64,000 nt of DNA from Sphingobacterium puteale (GCF_003627955.1 NZ_RBWS01000014.1:124001-188000); one strand, 5' to 3'; counted from the stretch's first letter, positions 27,810-37,900 are shown. The notes: generated by a model not told the origin, from the sequence alone. Numbers and translations: made by a program.

Positions 27810-29771
27810 TTAGTTATATCCGGGATTCTGGTAGGCTGCTTTTTCGGCTGCCGACATATCCATGGCATCCAGCTGTCCTTGCGGGATAGGCCGCAGGTAG
27901 TGGAAGGGTTGTATCGACCGAGTGAAGGTTGTTGCCGTGTGGTCACCTACATTCGAACCGGCAATACGATAGGTTTTAGCGATGTCGGACCAAGTCTGTG
28001 TACGCACGAGGTCATACCAGCGGTAGCCCTCACCATAATACTCGCGCGAACGTTCGGCCAAGATGTAATTGAGCGTAATCTGAGCCGGCGTCGCAGCCAA
28101 CATTTCGGCACGGCGGTTGGCTTCCTTGGCCGTGTTGCCGTTGTTGTCCCAGCGCCATACCCCCGCGCGGCCGCGGATCACATTGACCAGGTCGTGTGCG
28201 CTCTTGCCGGCTTTGGCCGTCGCACCCTTCACTGCCGCCTCGGCAGCGATAAAGTACAGCTCGGAAAACTTGGCAATATTGAACGGCCGGGTGCTGCCCG
28301 CATTGGGCTGTCCCAAGCCATTGCCGTTGTCGGTGCGGTAAGGGCCCAGCTTCCACAGTCCAGGATAGACACGGCGGCTGATGCCCTCCGGAGAGATCAC
28401 ATAGTCGGCCCTGCCGGGGAGTACCCCCGCCCCGATACTGCTCTTGTAGGTTTTGTTGTCATAGTTGATCGGCATCTGTGGCTCCTCATTCAAGAAAGTG
28501 AGGATGGCCTCTCCCGGTTTGACGGGCATGTTATTGGCGTTAAACAACGAAGGGTCGCTGATATTTGCCTTGTTCCAGTTGCCGCGGTACACCGTCGTGA
28601 AGGTGCCGTCGTAGCGCGAGTCGTTGGTTTTGTCGGCAAAGGTTTCGGTCACCACGTTGATCGTCGGTGCCATCCGTGTCCATGGGCGCCCCAGTGCCTG
28701 GGCGGCCTCCCGCTGTACCGAGTTCACCAGATCGGCGGTATTCCAGGCCGTTGTTTTGGAGCTCGTGATCGACGTGTAATTCCAGGTCATCATCCAGCCC
28801 GCAAAGTTGTCGGGTGCACCGCCACTGCCATAGCTCAGGCTACCGCCATTATACAGCTCGCTGTCTTCGGTATGGTCGGCAAAGAGCAGGATCTCGTTGT
28901 TGCGGTCATTAGTCCCGACGTTGACATCGTAAAAGGTAGGCTGCAGGCCATACGGTCCCGGGTTTTCAATAGCAGCCACGGCCATGTCGTAAGCCTGCTG
29001 GAAATACCAGGCACTGGTCTTGCCGTCGGGATCCGTCCGTGCGGTCTCCGGATAAGTGGGTATATTTTTCGGATTTTCCAGCCACCAGGCGTAGGTCAGG
29101 TAGGCCTTTGCCAAATATAAGCGGGCTACAGTCTTGCTCACGGCCCCCTTTAAGCGCGGTGCATCGGGCAGATCGCTAATGGCCTTAGTCAGGTCCGGGA
29201 AAATAGCCCTTGTATACACTTCAGCCACGGTATTGCGTTTGGATTTACGCTCCACAGAGGTGCTGTATTTGAGTTCGCCCCCACCCAGGTCGAGCGGCAC
29301 GCCACCAAAAGTCTGCACCAGCAGGAAATAATCAAATGCCCGGAAAAAGTGTGCTTCGGCGATGATCGCGGGCGAGGTGCCCACTGCCAGAGCATTCTCG
29401 ATGATGCCCGAGGCCATGTTGATGTTGGGCAGGGCGGCCTGCCATGCCACATCCGCCCTGCTATTTATAGCCGTCATCGTACTGAGACCTGTAAAGTCCA
29501 TCACCTGAAAGTTTTCGTCCGCACTCTGCGCATAGGTCACCTCATCGGTCCCGGTCAGGCAGGCATTGTAATAATAAGCCTGTCCATAGATATAGCGCAG
29601 GTGGGCATAGAGTCCCACAATACTGTTGTTGATACCGTTTGGTGTCTTAAAATCCCCCGGCGTAAAGATTCCTCTAGGCTGTTCATCCAAAAATTTGGAG
29701 CAGCTGTTCATGCCGAGCATCAGTGAACCAAGGCAGAGCCCTATAATAAGTTTTGAATTGAAAGTTTTCAT
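27810..29771 (-). CDS. SusD/RagB-family xylan-oligosaccharide-binding lipoprotein
   Basis: Outer-membrane lipoprotein of 653 residues; the lipobox GMNSC places the lipid on Cys24. Family marks include EAHFFRAFDYFLLVQTFGGV in the helical core and ILAERSREYYGEGYRWYDLV near the end. It is longer than the SusD protein at 13182, in line with glycan-binding members. It lies 11 bases after the SusC stop. With that receptor it should capture xylo-oligosaccharides at the cell surface. The specificity is inferred from the neighbouring enzymes. Confidence 0.94.
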   Translation of the reverse strand: MKTFNSKLIIGLCLGSLMLGMNSCSKFLDEQPRGIFTPGDFKTPNGINNSIVGLYAHLRYIYGQAYYYNACLTGTDEVTYAQSADENFQVMDFTGLSTMTAINSRADVAWQAALPNINMASGIIENALAVGTSPAIIAEAHFFRAFDYFLLVQTFGGVPLDLGGGELKYSTSVERKSKRNTVAEVYTRAIFPDLTKAISDLPDAPRLKGAVSKTVARLYLAKAYLTYAWWLENPKNIPTYPETARTDPDGKTSAWYFQQAYDMAVAAIENPGPYGLQPTFYDVNVGTNDRNNEILLFADHTEDSELYNGGSLSYGSGGAPDNFAGWMMTWNYTSITSSKTTAWNTADLVNSVQREAAQALGRPWTRMAPTINVVTETFADKTNDSRYDGTFTTVYRGNWNKANISDPSLFNANNMPVKPGEAILTFLNEEPQMPINYDNKTYKSSIGAGVLPGRADYVISPEGISRRVYPGLWKLGPYRTDNGNGLGQPNAGSTRPFNIAKFSELYFIAAEAAVKGATAKAGKSAHDLVNVIRGRAGVWRWDNNGNTAKEANRRAEMLAATPAQITLNYILAERSREYYGEGYRWYDLVRTQTWSDIAKTYRIAGSNVGDHTATTFTRSIQPFHYLRPIPQGQLDAMDMSAAEKAAYQNPGYN

Positions 29772-29782
29772 GCCTGAATGTT

Positions 29783-32700
29783 TTAAAATGAAAGATTGAG
29801 CCCCAGAATATAACTTCTCATTGCCGGTGTATTTGTACCGACCACCAGTATCCGTCTCAGGCCACCCACGGCCACATTCTCGTCGCCATAGGAGTTGGGT
29901 TCCGGATCACCGCCCGATTCCTTGTGGTAGGGCGAGAATAGGACGAATGGATTTTCCACCGTCGCATAGAGGCGCAGGCGGCCAATACCCATGCGTTCCA
30001 CCCATTTCTGTTTAAAGTTGTATCCCATCGTAATCGTACGCACCTTTAGATACGACGCATCAAAATAGCCCAGCGTACTGCCATATTTGGGATTGTCACC
30101 GCTCTGTATGCCTCCAGGTTTCGGATATTTGGCATCCGTACGGTCTTCACGCCAGTATTCGACGCTCACGTTGTTGCCCGCGCGGGTATTCAGCTGGTTG
30201 AGGTAGCCGGTACTTCCGTAGAGCGAACTGATCAGCGTACCGCCATTCTGGAAGGTACCCACCACATTCAGGTCGACATTTTTGTAGGCCAGACGCGTAT
30301 TGAAGCCACCCAGAAAATTGGGCTGGATATTGATGATCTGCCGGTCCGCAGCACCGATCGCCCGTGTAGGCACGCCATTTTCGTCATATTCACCTGTATA
30401 CTCCACCTTGATCATCCCCGGATTGCCACCCGGCTCCAGGATATCGCGATAGGGATCGTCGGCCTGCCACAACCCGATTTTCTTATAGTCAAAGATCACG
30501 TCGATCGGATGGCCGACAAACCATTGATTACCTTCATCACGCTGGCTTCCGGAGGTCAGTTCAACGAGCTTATTGCGGTTGGCATAGAGGTTGACCCCCA
30601 CATCCCATTTCCAGCCGTTTTCATTGTCTATCACCGCGCCGTTGAGGGAGAGTTCAAAGCCTTTGTTCTGCGTCTTTCCGATATTGGCCATGTAGCTGCC
30701 GCCACCGTTTGTCGGTGGCAGTCCCACGCGCAGCAATATATTGTCAGTATTCTGCACATAGTATTCCATCGTACCACTAACTCTGTTGTTGAAAAGACCG
30801 AAGTCCAGACCGTAGTTGTAGGTCTTGGAAAACTCCCAGCCCAACGAAGGATTGGGCAATTCGGACATGTAGTAGCCGGTCAGGAACTGCGTATCGAAAT
30901 TATACGGTCTTGTACTCAGCAAGCCCAGGGTCTTGTACGGATCGACCGCCTGATTGGACGTCTGACCGTAGCCTAGGCGCAGCTTGAGCTGGTTTATCCA
31001 TGGCACGGCGGACATGAACTTCTCGTTGTGGATATTCCATCCTGCCGAAATCGCCGGATAGGCATGCCACTTGTGCCCCGGTGCCAGTCGCGAGGAGCCG
31101 TCACGGCGCATGGTCATCGTCAGCATGTAGCGGTTGTCAAAGGTATACATGGCGCGGCCCATAAAAGACATCAGGCTGCTTTTGGCATAGCCCTGCTGGT
31201 CAGGGTTGACAATGATCTCCCCCTGGGCGCGGCCGATGTTATAGAACTGGAACGCATCGATCGGAATATCGCGGGCGGATATCAGCGTGCTGTTGGTGGT
31301 ATTCTGCTCCGCCGAATAAAGAGCCACCAAATTGAGGTTATGTTTTTGCGCAAAGGTACGATCGTAAGTCAGCAGGTTTTCCATTACCCATTGTACTGTT
31401 CTGCCATTTGCGACCGAAGCTGTGGACACATTGTCCGGGGTTCCACTGAATACACCCTGTCCAGTATAGCTGCCGTCATTGTTCTGACGGAAGTTGAGTC
31501 CAAGGTTGGTGCGGTAGGTCAGCCCCTCCACGCCAGGAATCCGGATCTCGCCGTACATGTTGTTGTACGAACCGAACACGCGCTGCTGATTAATATAGCT
31601 GTCCCCCAGCGCCTCATAGGACTCGCGGGTATGCACCCACTGCTGACCAGATGTCTGCTGCTGGATACGGGATTTGAGTGTGCCATCTGTATTAAAGGGA
31701 TTGGCTATCGGCGAAGCGCTCAGCACGCCGTACAGCCCGAGGTTGTTACCATTGGTAATGCTGTAGCTCTGGTTGAGGTTGAAGCCAAATTTAAATATCT
31801 TGCCCACCTGCTGGTCCAGTGCAGCACGCAGATTGTAGCGGGTATAGTTCTGCAGGGGAACCACGCCTTCGTCGCGGAAGTAACCGGCGCCGAAGTTGTA
31901 GTTTCCTTTCTCTGCCCCACCGTTGACGCTGATATCGTGGCTATTGACCATTCCATTTTTGTAGAAAAGGTCCTGCCAGTCTGTATTGGTATCGTCTAAC
32001 TCATCGAGGGTGTTCTGAAACTGTCCCACATAGCGACGCATTTCGGCAAACTCCGGTCCCGACATCATTGGATATTTGGCAAATACCGTACGCAACCCAG
32101 TAAAACCGTTGTACGCCAGCTGTGCCTGCTGCCCTATGCGCCCCTTGTTGGTGGTCACGAGAATCACGCCATTGGCACCACGCGAGCCGTAGATTGCCGT
32201 TGCCGAAGCATCTTTGAGTACATCCACACTCTTGATGTCCGCGGGGTTGATATCCGAGATGGAACCCGCAAACGGAATTCCGTCGAGCACGATCAGCGGA
32301 TTGTTATCGGCGGTCAGTGAGCGTGTACCGCGGATCCGGATCTGCATCGGAGAGCCCGGCTTCGACGAATTCTGCTGCATATTGACCCCCGCAATACGGC
32401 CCTGCAGGGCACGGCTGATGTTGGCTGCAGGCACTTCGTTCATCGTCGTACCGCTTACTGAGGCCACCGAGCCCGTTACAGCTTCTTTGCGCTGCGTACC
32501 ATAACCGATGACCACCACCTCTTCCATGGCAATATCATCGGATTGCAGCGTCACCTGCACGCTGTTATTAACGCCCACCGGCACTTCGGCTGTTTTGTAG
32601 CCTACATTGGTGAAGACCAGCACAGCGCCGTTGCCGGCCTCAATGGCAAATGTGCCCTTACTGTCTGTTGTCGTGCTCCTGGTGCCGCCCTTGACGGATA

Positions 32701-32869
32701 CGGTCACCCCTTCAATGGGCTGTTTCTGCTGGTCTGAGACCAGCCCCTTGACCAGTTTATCCTGTGCAAAGGCCAGCTGTAGAGCTGCCAGCAAAAAGAG
32801 CAAGGGCAGTATTCCATACTGTAGCCATCGTTGTCGTTGCACAGGAATCGTAAACTTCATCATTCTCAT
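29783..32869 (-). CDS. SusC/RagA TonB-dependent receptor for xylan oligosaccharides
   Basis: Outer-membrane importer of 1028 residues: signal peptide to about residue 35 (ALQLAFAQ), carboxypeptidase-like beta domain (about 38-115), plug with IKSVDVLKDASATAIYGSRG, and barrel ending LGLNLSF. It lacks the STN domain of the receptors at 1 and 14567, which fits control by the HTCS regulator instead of FecR. Three ATG codons lie within the first 12 bases (32869, 32863, 32860). The 77-base gap to the GH43 gene upstream holds two TTGAAATG repeats and may carry a second promoter or a processing site. Confidence 0.95.
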   Translation of the reverse strand: MRMMKFTIPVQRQRWLQYGILPLLFLLAALQLAFAQDKLVKGLVSDQQKQPIEGVTVSVKGGTRSTTTDSKGTFAIEAGNGAVLVFTNVGYKTAEVPVGVNNSVQVTLQSDDIAMEEVVVIGYGTQRKEAVTGSVASVSGTTMNEVPAANISRALQGRIAGVNMQQNSSKPGSPMQIRIRGTRSLTADNNPLIVLDGIPFAGSISDINPADIKSVDVLKDASATAIYGSRGANGVILVTTNKGRIGQQAQLAYNGFTGLRTVFAKYPMMSGPEFAEMRRYVGQFQNTLDELDDTNTDWQDLFYKNGMVNSHDISVNGGAEKGNYNFGAGYFRDEGVVPLQNYTRYNLRAALDQQVGKIFKFGFNLNQSYSITNGNNLGLYGVLSASPIANPFNTDGTLKSRIQQQTSGQQWVHTRESYEALGDSYINQQRVFGSYNNMYGEIRIPGVEGLTYRTNLGLNFRQNNDGSYTGQGVFSGTPDNVSTASVANGRTVQWVMENLLTYDRTFAQKHNLNLVALYSAEQNTTNSTLISARDIPIDAFQFYNIGRAQGEIIVNPDQQGYAKSSLMSFMGRAMYTFDNRYMLTMTMRRDGSSRLAPGHKWHAYPAISAGWNIHNEKFMSAVPWINQLKLRLGYGQTSNQAVDPYKTLGLLSTRPYNFDTQFLTGYYMSELPNPSLGWEFSKTYNYGLDFGLFNNRVSGTMEYYVQNTDNILLRVGLPPTNGGGSYMANIGKTQNKGFELSLNGAVIDNENGWKWDVGVNLYANRNKLVELTSGSQRDEGNQWFVGHPIDVIFDYKKIGLWQADDPYRDILEPGGNPGMIKVEYTGEYDENGVPTRAIGAADRQIINIQPNFLGGFNTRLAYKNVDLNVVGTFQNGGTLISSLYGSTGYLNQLNTRAGNNVSVEYWREDRTDAKYPKPGGIQSGDNPKYGSTLGYFDASYLKVRTITMGYNFKQKWVERMGIGRLRLYATVENPFVLFSPYHKESGGDPEPNSYGDENVAVGGLRRILVVGTNTPAMRSYILGLNLSF

Positions 32870-32917
32870 AACTTAGGGATTTAAGAAAATTTTGTTTTCA
32901 GTTCTGTTTATAATCGT

Positions 32918-32942
32918 CATTTCAATAGTCTTTACATTTCAA
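32918..32942 (-). promoter_or_regulatory. Direct repeat TTGAAATG ahead of SusC
   Basis: On the minus strand TTGAAATG occurs twice (32942-32935 and 32925-32918) with a 17-base period in the gap upstream of SusC. The same octamer lies ahead of the GH43 gene (34777-34770) and the GH10 gene (39119-39112). Candidate binding half-sites of the locus regulator. Confidence 0.4.
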
Positions 32943-32946
32943 CTAT

Positions 32947-34686
32947 CTATCGGACCCTGTTCGTTGTCGTACTGTACAGACCGATCAGCGCGCCCGTGAA
33001 TCCACCGGCCACGTCCGTCGATAGGATGTCGCCCGACACGGTGTTGCCGATATTCCGGAAGGCTCCTTTCCCCACGGCATAAGCAAACTGATAGGCGTCG
33101 CCGGCTGCTTTTACCTGCAGCTGCACCTTGGCATTCAGATTGATTTTCTCTTTGGCCAGGATCCGGGTGCTGCCATTTTCGCTTCTGGCAAGGACGATAT
33201 GGTCCTCGTTATCGAGCTTGGTGACACCCAGCACATAATGGTATTTTTCACTTTGCAGACAGGTGATGCCTGCCAGGTGTGAATCCGAGGCCGGCACGTA
33301 GTCCAGCGATACACTGCTCTCAAAATTTTTGTGCTGCTGCCGATAAAATAAGGCCGAAATTGGTTTTTGCTCGCTGATATCCACGGCGTACGGCCTGAAG
33401 ACCATGCCCTTGTCCGTTGCCTGCAAAAATTTCTCACGGGTACCGCGCAGGGCAACCCAGCGGTGATCCAGCGCTGTGGCGGTCAGCGGATCGGTGAACG
33501 TAAAATTGCCGTTGGGAAAGTAGCCCCGGGCATGGGTCTTGTTGTTGACGCCCGCAGGCATTCGCACACTGGGTTTGAGGGCCTTCATTCCCCCTTCAAA
33601 GACCGGCCATTCACCCGACCAGTCGACCGGCAGGATAAAAGTTTCGCGGCCCGTGTTGACCCTTTTTACTTCATTGGGCCTGACACCCAGAAACACGCCA
33701 AACCAGGATCCGTCCGGTCCTTCGACCAGATCCGCGTGTCCAGCCCATTCCACTGGGTTAGGCCTACTTTTGTCCAGATGGCGTTGGGAGAGTATCGGAT
33801 TTTTGGGCGCAGGGGTATAAGGTCCTGCGACATGGTCACTCGAGAAGATCACTTCACTGTGATCGCTGCCTGTGCCGCCCTCGGCACACATCAGGTAGTA
33901 CTTGTCATCTTTTTTGTAAATATGCGGTCCTTCGATCCAGATGGGATTTTCAGCCGGATGGACTCCACCGTCCACCAGGATCCGGTCACTTCCTGGGATG
34001 ACCTGATCCTTTTCGGTATCATATGCCCAGAGTTTGATCACGCGGTGGCCCTCATAGCGCTGTTTGCCTTTATCCGGCGCATCGTTATGGACGACATAAG
34101 CTTTGCCGTCATCATCAAAAAACAGGGCTGGATCAATGCCGTCAAAATCCAGCTTGACCGGATCGGACCAGTTTCCCGCTTTGGGGTCTTTGGTCTTGAC
34201 GACCATATTCCCGATACCCGAGGCGATCTGTGTCGTGATCATGTAAAACGTGTCGTTGTGCCGGTTGTACACGATATCTGGGGCATATATTCCCGCACTG
34301 ATACCTGCCGACTGCACCTTCAGTTGCGATTCACGGTCCAGAACATGCCCCAGCTGTGTCCAGTTGACCAAATCCACAGAGTGGAAAATAGGCACCCCCG
34401 GGAACATCGAAAAGGAGGAATTCACCAGGTAATAGTCATTACCTTTGCGTGTAATGCTCGGATCGGGATAACATCCCTGTAGAATGGGCGAATAGAACTG
34501 CCCCGGTTTTAATGGATTTTCTTTGTAAACTGCATCTTCGCCTTTATAGACAAAATCCGAAAATACAGGTCCAGAGACGCGATCTCCCTGTAACTTTCGT
34601 TTATGCTCTTTTGTATTAAATGCTGTTAATGTAGCAAATATCACTACGGACATGCCCAGCATCGTTTTCCCCTTCCGCTTTAACAT
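32947..34686 (-). CDS. GH43 beta-xylosidase/arabinofuranosidase, exported
   Basis: Five-bladed propeller glycosidase of family GH43, 579 residues. The catalytic base is Asp75 in GCYPDPSI, the pKa-modulating Asp is in DFDGIDPALFF, and the general acid Glu is in WIEGPHIYKK. After about residue 380 a C-terminal beta-sandwich (GH43 C2-like) begins. The N-terminus has a hydrophobic segment (about 9-22) that serves as signal or anchor, so it should act in the periplasm or at the outer membrane on xylo-oligosaccharides. It is the first gene after the good promoter at 34721-34750 and precedes SusC, SusD and the esterase. Confidence 0.92.
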   Translation of the reverse strand: MLKRKGKTMLGMSVVIFATLTAFNTKEHKRKLQGDRVSGPVFSDFVYKGEDAVYKENPLKPGQFYSPILQGCYPDPSITRKGNDYYLVNSSFSMFPGVPIFHSVDLVNWTQLGHVLDRESQLKVQSAGISAGIYAPDIVYNRHNDTFYMITTQIASGIGNMVVKTKDPKAGNWSDPVKLDFDGIDPALFFDDDGKAYVVHNDAPDKGKQRYEGHRVIKLWAYDTEKDQVIPGSDRILVDGGVHPAENPIWIEGPHIYKKDDKYYLMCAEGGTGSDHSEVIFSSDHVAGPYTPAPKNPILSQRHLDKSRPNPVEWAGHADLVEGPDGSWFGVFLGVRPNEVKRVNTGRETFILPVDWSGEWPVFEGGMKALKPSVRMPAGVNNKTHARGYFPNGNFTFTDPLTATALDHRWVALRGTREKFLQATDKGMVFRPYAVDISEQKPISALFYRQQHKNFESSVSLDYVPASDSHLAGITCLQSEKYHYVLGVTKLDNEDHIVLARSENGSTRILAKEKINLNAKVQLQVKAAGDAYQFAYAVGKGAFRNIGNTVSGDILSTDVAGGFTGALIGLYSTTTNRVR

Positions 34687-34720
34687 GATTGGTTTATTTA
34701 TAATTTGGTGTATTTGCCTA

Positions 34721-34750
34721 CAAACATAGTTTTAAGTGTATAGGCAACAA
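34721..34750 (-). promoter_or_regulatory. Bacteroidota-type promoter for GH43-SusC-SusD-esterase
   Basis: On the minus strand TTG (34750-34748), 19 bases, then TATGTTTG (34728-34721) fits the TTG-N19-TAnnTTTG consensus of the Bacteroidota primary sigma factor exactly. The start codon of GH43 lies 34 bases beyond the -7 box. Confidence 0.75.
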
Positions 34751-34759
34751 TTAAAATTT

Positions 34760-34785
34760 GTAACAAAAACATTTCAATTTGTTAC
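34760..34785. promoter_or_regulatory. Inverted repeat upstream of the -33 box, candidate HTCS operator
   Basis: GTAACAAA, 10 bases, TTTGTTAC forms a perfect 8-base inverted repeat whose near edge is 10 bases upstream of the -33 element. It contains the TTGAAATG octamer, and the 13 bases ATTTCAATTTGTT (34771-34783) recur at 43529-43541 ahead of GH115. The position suits an activator site. Confidence 0.5.
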
Positions 34786-34865
34786 CACATCCTTTCTTCT
34801 TTCTCCATTGCCCTTTTACGGCACTCTGGACGGTCTCGCAGTAAAAAAAATTGCGCCCGGTCCAG

Positions 34866-36908
34866 TTAATTATGATGCTTGAGATCCAGCCTGATTTTTT
34901 TCAGTTCGTCCAGTTCGTGCACAGGGCGTTCCAGTGCAGCCGGAATCGGCATCTTGGAGAAGGTCTGAAAATACAGCAAGCAGGCATCACGCCACCATAC
35001 CGCGTCCCGCGCCTGAATTTTTAGTTTGGACTGCACCTCCTGAAAGCGCTGTGTATCCATTTTCCCTTCCAGGCTATCCCATTGCCGCTGAAAACCACGC
35101 ACCTGATCCACACCCTGCTGATATGCATAGCAGAGGTTGTCCCATAGGGAACGGCCGTTTTTCATACGATGCTTCCAGGGCACATGGTGAAACCAGAGCA
35201 GGTATTGTTCGGGGCAGCTACCGATCTGGCCAAATTGCTCGCGGAGCGGACTGCGGTATTGTGCTACGGCATTGCTCCCCGTGGCCGTCCGGTCAAATCC
35301 GATACCCAGCAAATCCGCGTTATGATAGTACCAGGGCATCCAGTCCGGCCTTCCGCCGGGAATATCGCCCCAGGGCTCCGGTCCATAATGATGCTCAAAA
35401 GCAAAAATATGGTGCAGACCCAGCGGCATCATATAGTTGACCACAGCCTCTCGGGATTCCACCATCAGTTCCGACAGCGGATTGACTAGGGCCGGATCCG
35501 GCGAGAAGGTCATCGAGAGCCACTCCCGCGCCAGGCTATTGCTGGACAGTCCGGTATTCCAGGCCAGCCTTCCAAAGGCGTACCAGTTGGCCTGGGCAAA
35601 ATGATGGCCGCACCAGTTGCGGTCCTCACCGATATTGGCCACACCCGCAATAGCCGACACCAGATGCGGCCCCCGCTGCGTTATCCCCGCTACTGTGCCA
35701 GCCTCGGAGCGGGAATAGGTCTGGGCATCCAGTGTTTCCTTAAACAGCGGTGCCAGGTAGACCAGGTGGTTGGAGAAGCCCAGGTATTCCTGCGTAATCT
35801 GGAATTCGACCATCTGGCTGGTTTTGGGCATCGCGCCAAACAGCGGGTTGAACGGTTCACGCGGCTGGAAATCGATGGGCCCATTTTTGATTTGAAGGAT
35901 CACGTTGTCGTCAAACTGGCCATCCAGGGGTACAAACTCCTGATACGCCTGTTTAGCCCGGTCCTCCGCCGTGGGGTTGTATACAAACGCCCGCCATAGC
36001 ACGAGGCCCCGGTGCGGTCTGAGTGCTGCGGCCAGCATATTGGCTCCATCGGCATGCGTACGGCCATAGTCCTGCGGTCCGGGCTGCCCCTCCGAATTGG
36101 CTTTGACCAGAAAGCCGCCAAAGTCCGGTATCAACCGGTAGATCTCGTCGGCCTTGTCCTTCCACCAGCCTGCCACCACCGGACGGAGCGGATCCGAATC
36201 CGGCAGATTTCCCAGCAGTGCGGGAGCGGAAAAATTAATGGACAGAAATACGCGGATCCCGTAGGGCCGAAAAATATCGGCCAAAGTCTTTACCTTTTCC
36301 AGGTAGTCGGCACGCAGGATCAGCGGCGATGCATTGACATTGTTGAGCACAACGGCGTTGATCCCGATCGAGGCATTTGCCCGTGCATACTCGCGGTACC
36401 GCGGTGAAATTACACCGGGGAGCTCTTCCCATTTCCAGAGCGAATGCCCTGCATAGCCACGCTCGACCGTGCCATCCAGATTATCCCAGTGGTTGAGCAT
36501 CCGTAGTGCATAGCTGGGCTTTTCGCTAATGTCGAGTCCCTGCATCGCCGCGCCTTGCTGCTGTAACCGCAGCAGGTGAAAAGCCCCGTACAGGAGCCCA
36601 GTGCTATTACCCGCACTGATCACCGTTTTGCTGCCCAGCGAGCGGATCCGGTATCCGTCCGGCTGCCACTTTGGCCACTTTTTGTCCAGCTGCAGATCCA
36701 CATCTCCCCGGCGCCAGTAGTCCTGTAGCTCCGCCGCTGCCGTACTGGCCACCGCATCCCGGTACGGGCAGTGGATCTTACGGAATGCAGCCTCACTGGC
36801 GGTTACCCTGGCATAGCGCAGCCACAGCTGGCTGCCGTCCTCGGCTTGGCACAGCTGATGGCAGAGGATCCCCAGTAGACAGACGATATACCAGACGATA
36901 TTCCCCAT
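34866..36908 (-). CDS. GH67 alpha-glucuronidase
   Basis: Removes 4-O-methyl-glucuronic or glucuronic acid from the non-reducing terminal xylose of aldouronic acids. The 680 residues carry a signal peptide (ending about QLCQAED), so the enzyme is probably periplasmic. Glu273 in VKANSEGQPGP matches the GH67 catalytic acid, and Asp346 in KNGPIDFQPR and Glu374 in EFQITQEYLG match the other two active-site acids. The length is normal for the family. Its ATG overlaps the stop of the GH43 gene upstream by one base (TGATG), which implies translational coupling. Confidence 0.96.
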   Translation of the reverse strand: MGNIVWYIVCLLGILCHQLCQAEDGSQLWLRYARVTASEAAFRKIHCPYRDAVASTAAAELQDYWRRGDVDLQLDKKWPKWQPDGYRIRSLGSKTVISAGNSTGLLYGAFHLLRLQQQGAAMQGLDISEKPSYALRMLNHWDNLDGTVERGYAGHSLWKWEELPGVISPRYREYARANASIGINAVVLNNVNASPLILRADYLEKVKTLADIFRPYGIRVFLSINFSAPALLGNLPDSDPLRPVVAGWWKDKADEIYRLIPDFGGFLVKANSEGQPGPQDYGRTHADGANMLAAALRPHRGLVLWRAFVYNPTAEDRAKQAYQEFVPLDGQFDDNVILQIKNGPIDFQPREPFNPLFGAMPKTSQMVEFQITQEYLGFSNHLVYLAPLFKETLDAQTYSRSEAGTVAGITQRGPHLVSAIAGVANIGEDRNWCGHHFAQANWYAFGRLAWNTGLSSNSLAREWLSMTFSPDPALVNPLSELMVESREAVVNYMMPLGLHHIFAFEHHYGPEPWGDIPGGRPDWMPWYYHNADLLGIGFDRTATGSNAVAQYRSPLREQFGQIGSCPEQYLLWFHHVPWKHRMKNGRSLWDNLCYAYQQGVDQVRGFQRQWDSLEGKMDTQRFQEVQSKLKIQARDAVWWRDACLLYFQTFSKMPIPAALERPVHELDELKKIRLDLKHHN

Positions 36909-37873
36909 CAGCTGCCCTCCACGGTTAGGATACGACCATCCGCATCGTAGTCGATCTCCACCACTTTCATGCTACGCAACCATGTCCGCCCGCCCGAAGG
37001 CACCGAATCGTGGTGAAACAGATACCAGCGTCCCTCAAATTCGAGGATACTGTGGTGTGTGGTCCAGCCCACTACCGGCGTCAGAATGACTCCCTGATAG
37101 GTAAAAGGACCATAAGGGTTGTCCCCTATCGCGTAGCACAGCAGGTGGCTGTCGCCCGTAGAATAAGAAAAATAGTATTTACCCTGATAGCAGTGCATCC
37201 ACGAAGCCTCAAAAAAACGGCGGTCGATATCACCCTGCAACAGGGGCTGGCCCTTTTCGTCGAGGATCAGCAGGTCCCGGGGCTCCTCGGCAAACTGCAG
37301 CATATCGTCCGACAGGCGCACGACCTTTGGAGATAATGCCGGTTGCCCTGCCTCCGGAAGCTGCCCGGGCATGGTCAGCTTGTTGTTGCGGTAATACTGC
37401 AGCTGGCCGCCCCAGATACCGCCAAAGTACAAATAGTGCTGTCCATTGTCTTCAAAAGCGCAGGGATCAATGCTATAGCTGCCGCGGATGGGATCAGGGC
37501 AAGGCACAAACGGCCCCTCCGGCCGGTCACTGACGGCCACGCCAAGGCGGAAGATATCATTTTTGTCTTTCAGCGAAAAGTAGAGGTAGTACTTTCCGTC
37601 CTTATGCGCCACATCCGAATCCCAGAGCTGCCTTCCCGACCAGGGGATATCGCCCACGGACAAGATACGGCCGTGGTCGGTCGCCTCGGCATCTACCGAG
37701 CTCAGTGAAAAGGCATGATAATCCTGCATGTCAAAATGGTCGCCATTATCGTTTTCGGCGATGCCACTCTCACGGTCGTGGGACGGATAAATATAGATTT
37801 TACCCTCAAATACATGCGCTGACGGGTCAGCCATATAGTCTTTAGGAAATAAGTAACGTGCTTGCTTTTTCAT
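36908..37873 (-). CDS. GH43 glycosidase without signal peptide, probably cytoplasmic
   Basis: Compact GH43 enzyme of 321 residues with only the propeller domain. The catalytic base is Asp16 in YMADPSAH, a second Asp is in YSIDPCAFEDN, and the acid Glu is in FFEASWMHCYQGKYYFSYS. No signal peptide is present, unlike the GH43 at 32947, so it should finish imported xylobiose or arabino-xylobiose in the cytoplasm after uptake by the symporter at 39151. Its stop shares one base with the GH67 start, and it begins 27 bases after the xylanase stop. Confidence 0.92.
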   Translation of the reverse strand: MKKQARYLFPKDYMADPSAHVFEGKIYIYPSHDRESGIAENDNGDHFDMQDYHAFSLSSVDAEATDHGRILSVGDIPWSGRQLWDSDVAHKDGKYYLYFSLKDKNDIFRLGVAVSDRPEGPFVPCPDPIRGSYSIDPCAFEDNGQHYLYFGGIWGGQLQYYRNNKLTMPGQLPEAGQPALSPKVVRLSDDMLQFAEEPRDLLILDEKGQPLLQGDIDRRFFEASWMHCYQGKYYFSYSTGDSHLLCYAIGDNPYGPFTYQGVILTPVVGWTTHHSILEFEGRWYLFHHDSVPSGGRTWLRSMKVVEIDYDADGRILTVEGS

Positions 37874-37900
37874 GTTTATATCTGTTCAGTTCATTTATAT

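Noticed and set aside
27789..29120. 443-codon open frame on the plus strand
   Set aside because: Antisense to the SusD gene, arising from its GC-rich codons; no signal, motif or family character.
31028..31999. 323-codon open frame on the plus strand
   Set aside because: Antisense shadow of the SusC gene; composition mirrors the receptor codons.
33367..34482. 371-codon open frame on the plus strand
   Set aside because: Antisense shadow of the GH43 gene with its catalytic motifs on the other strand.
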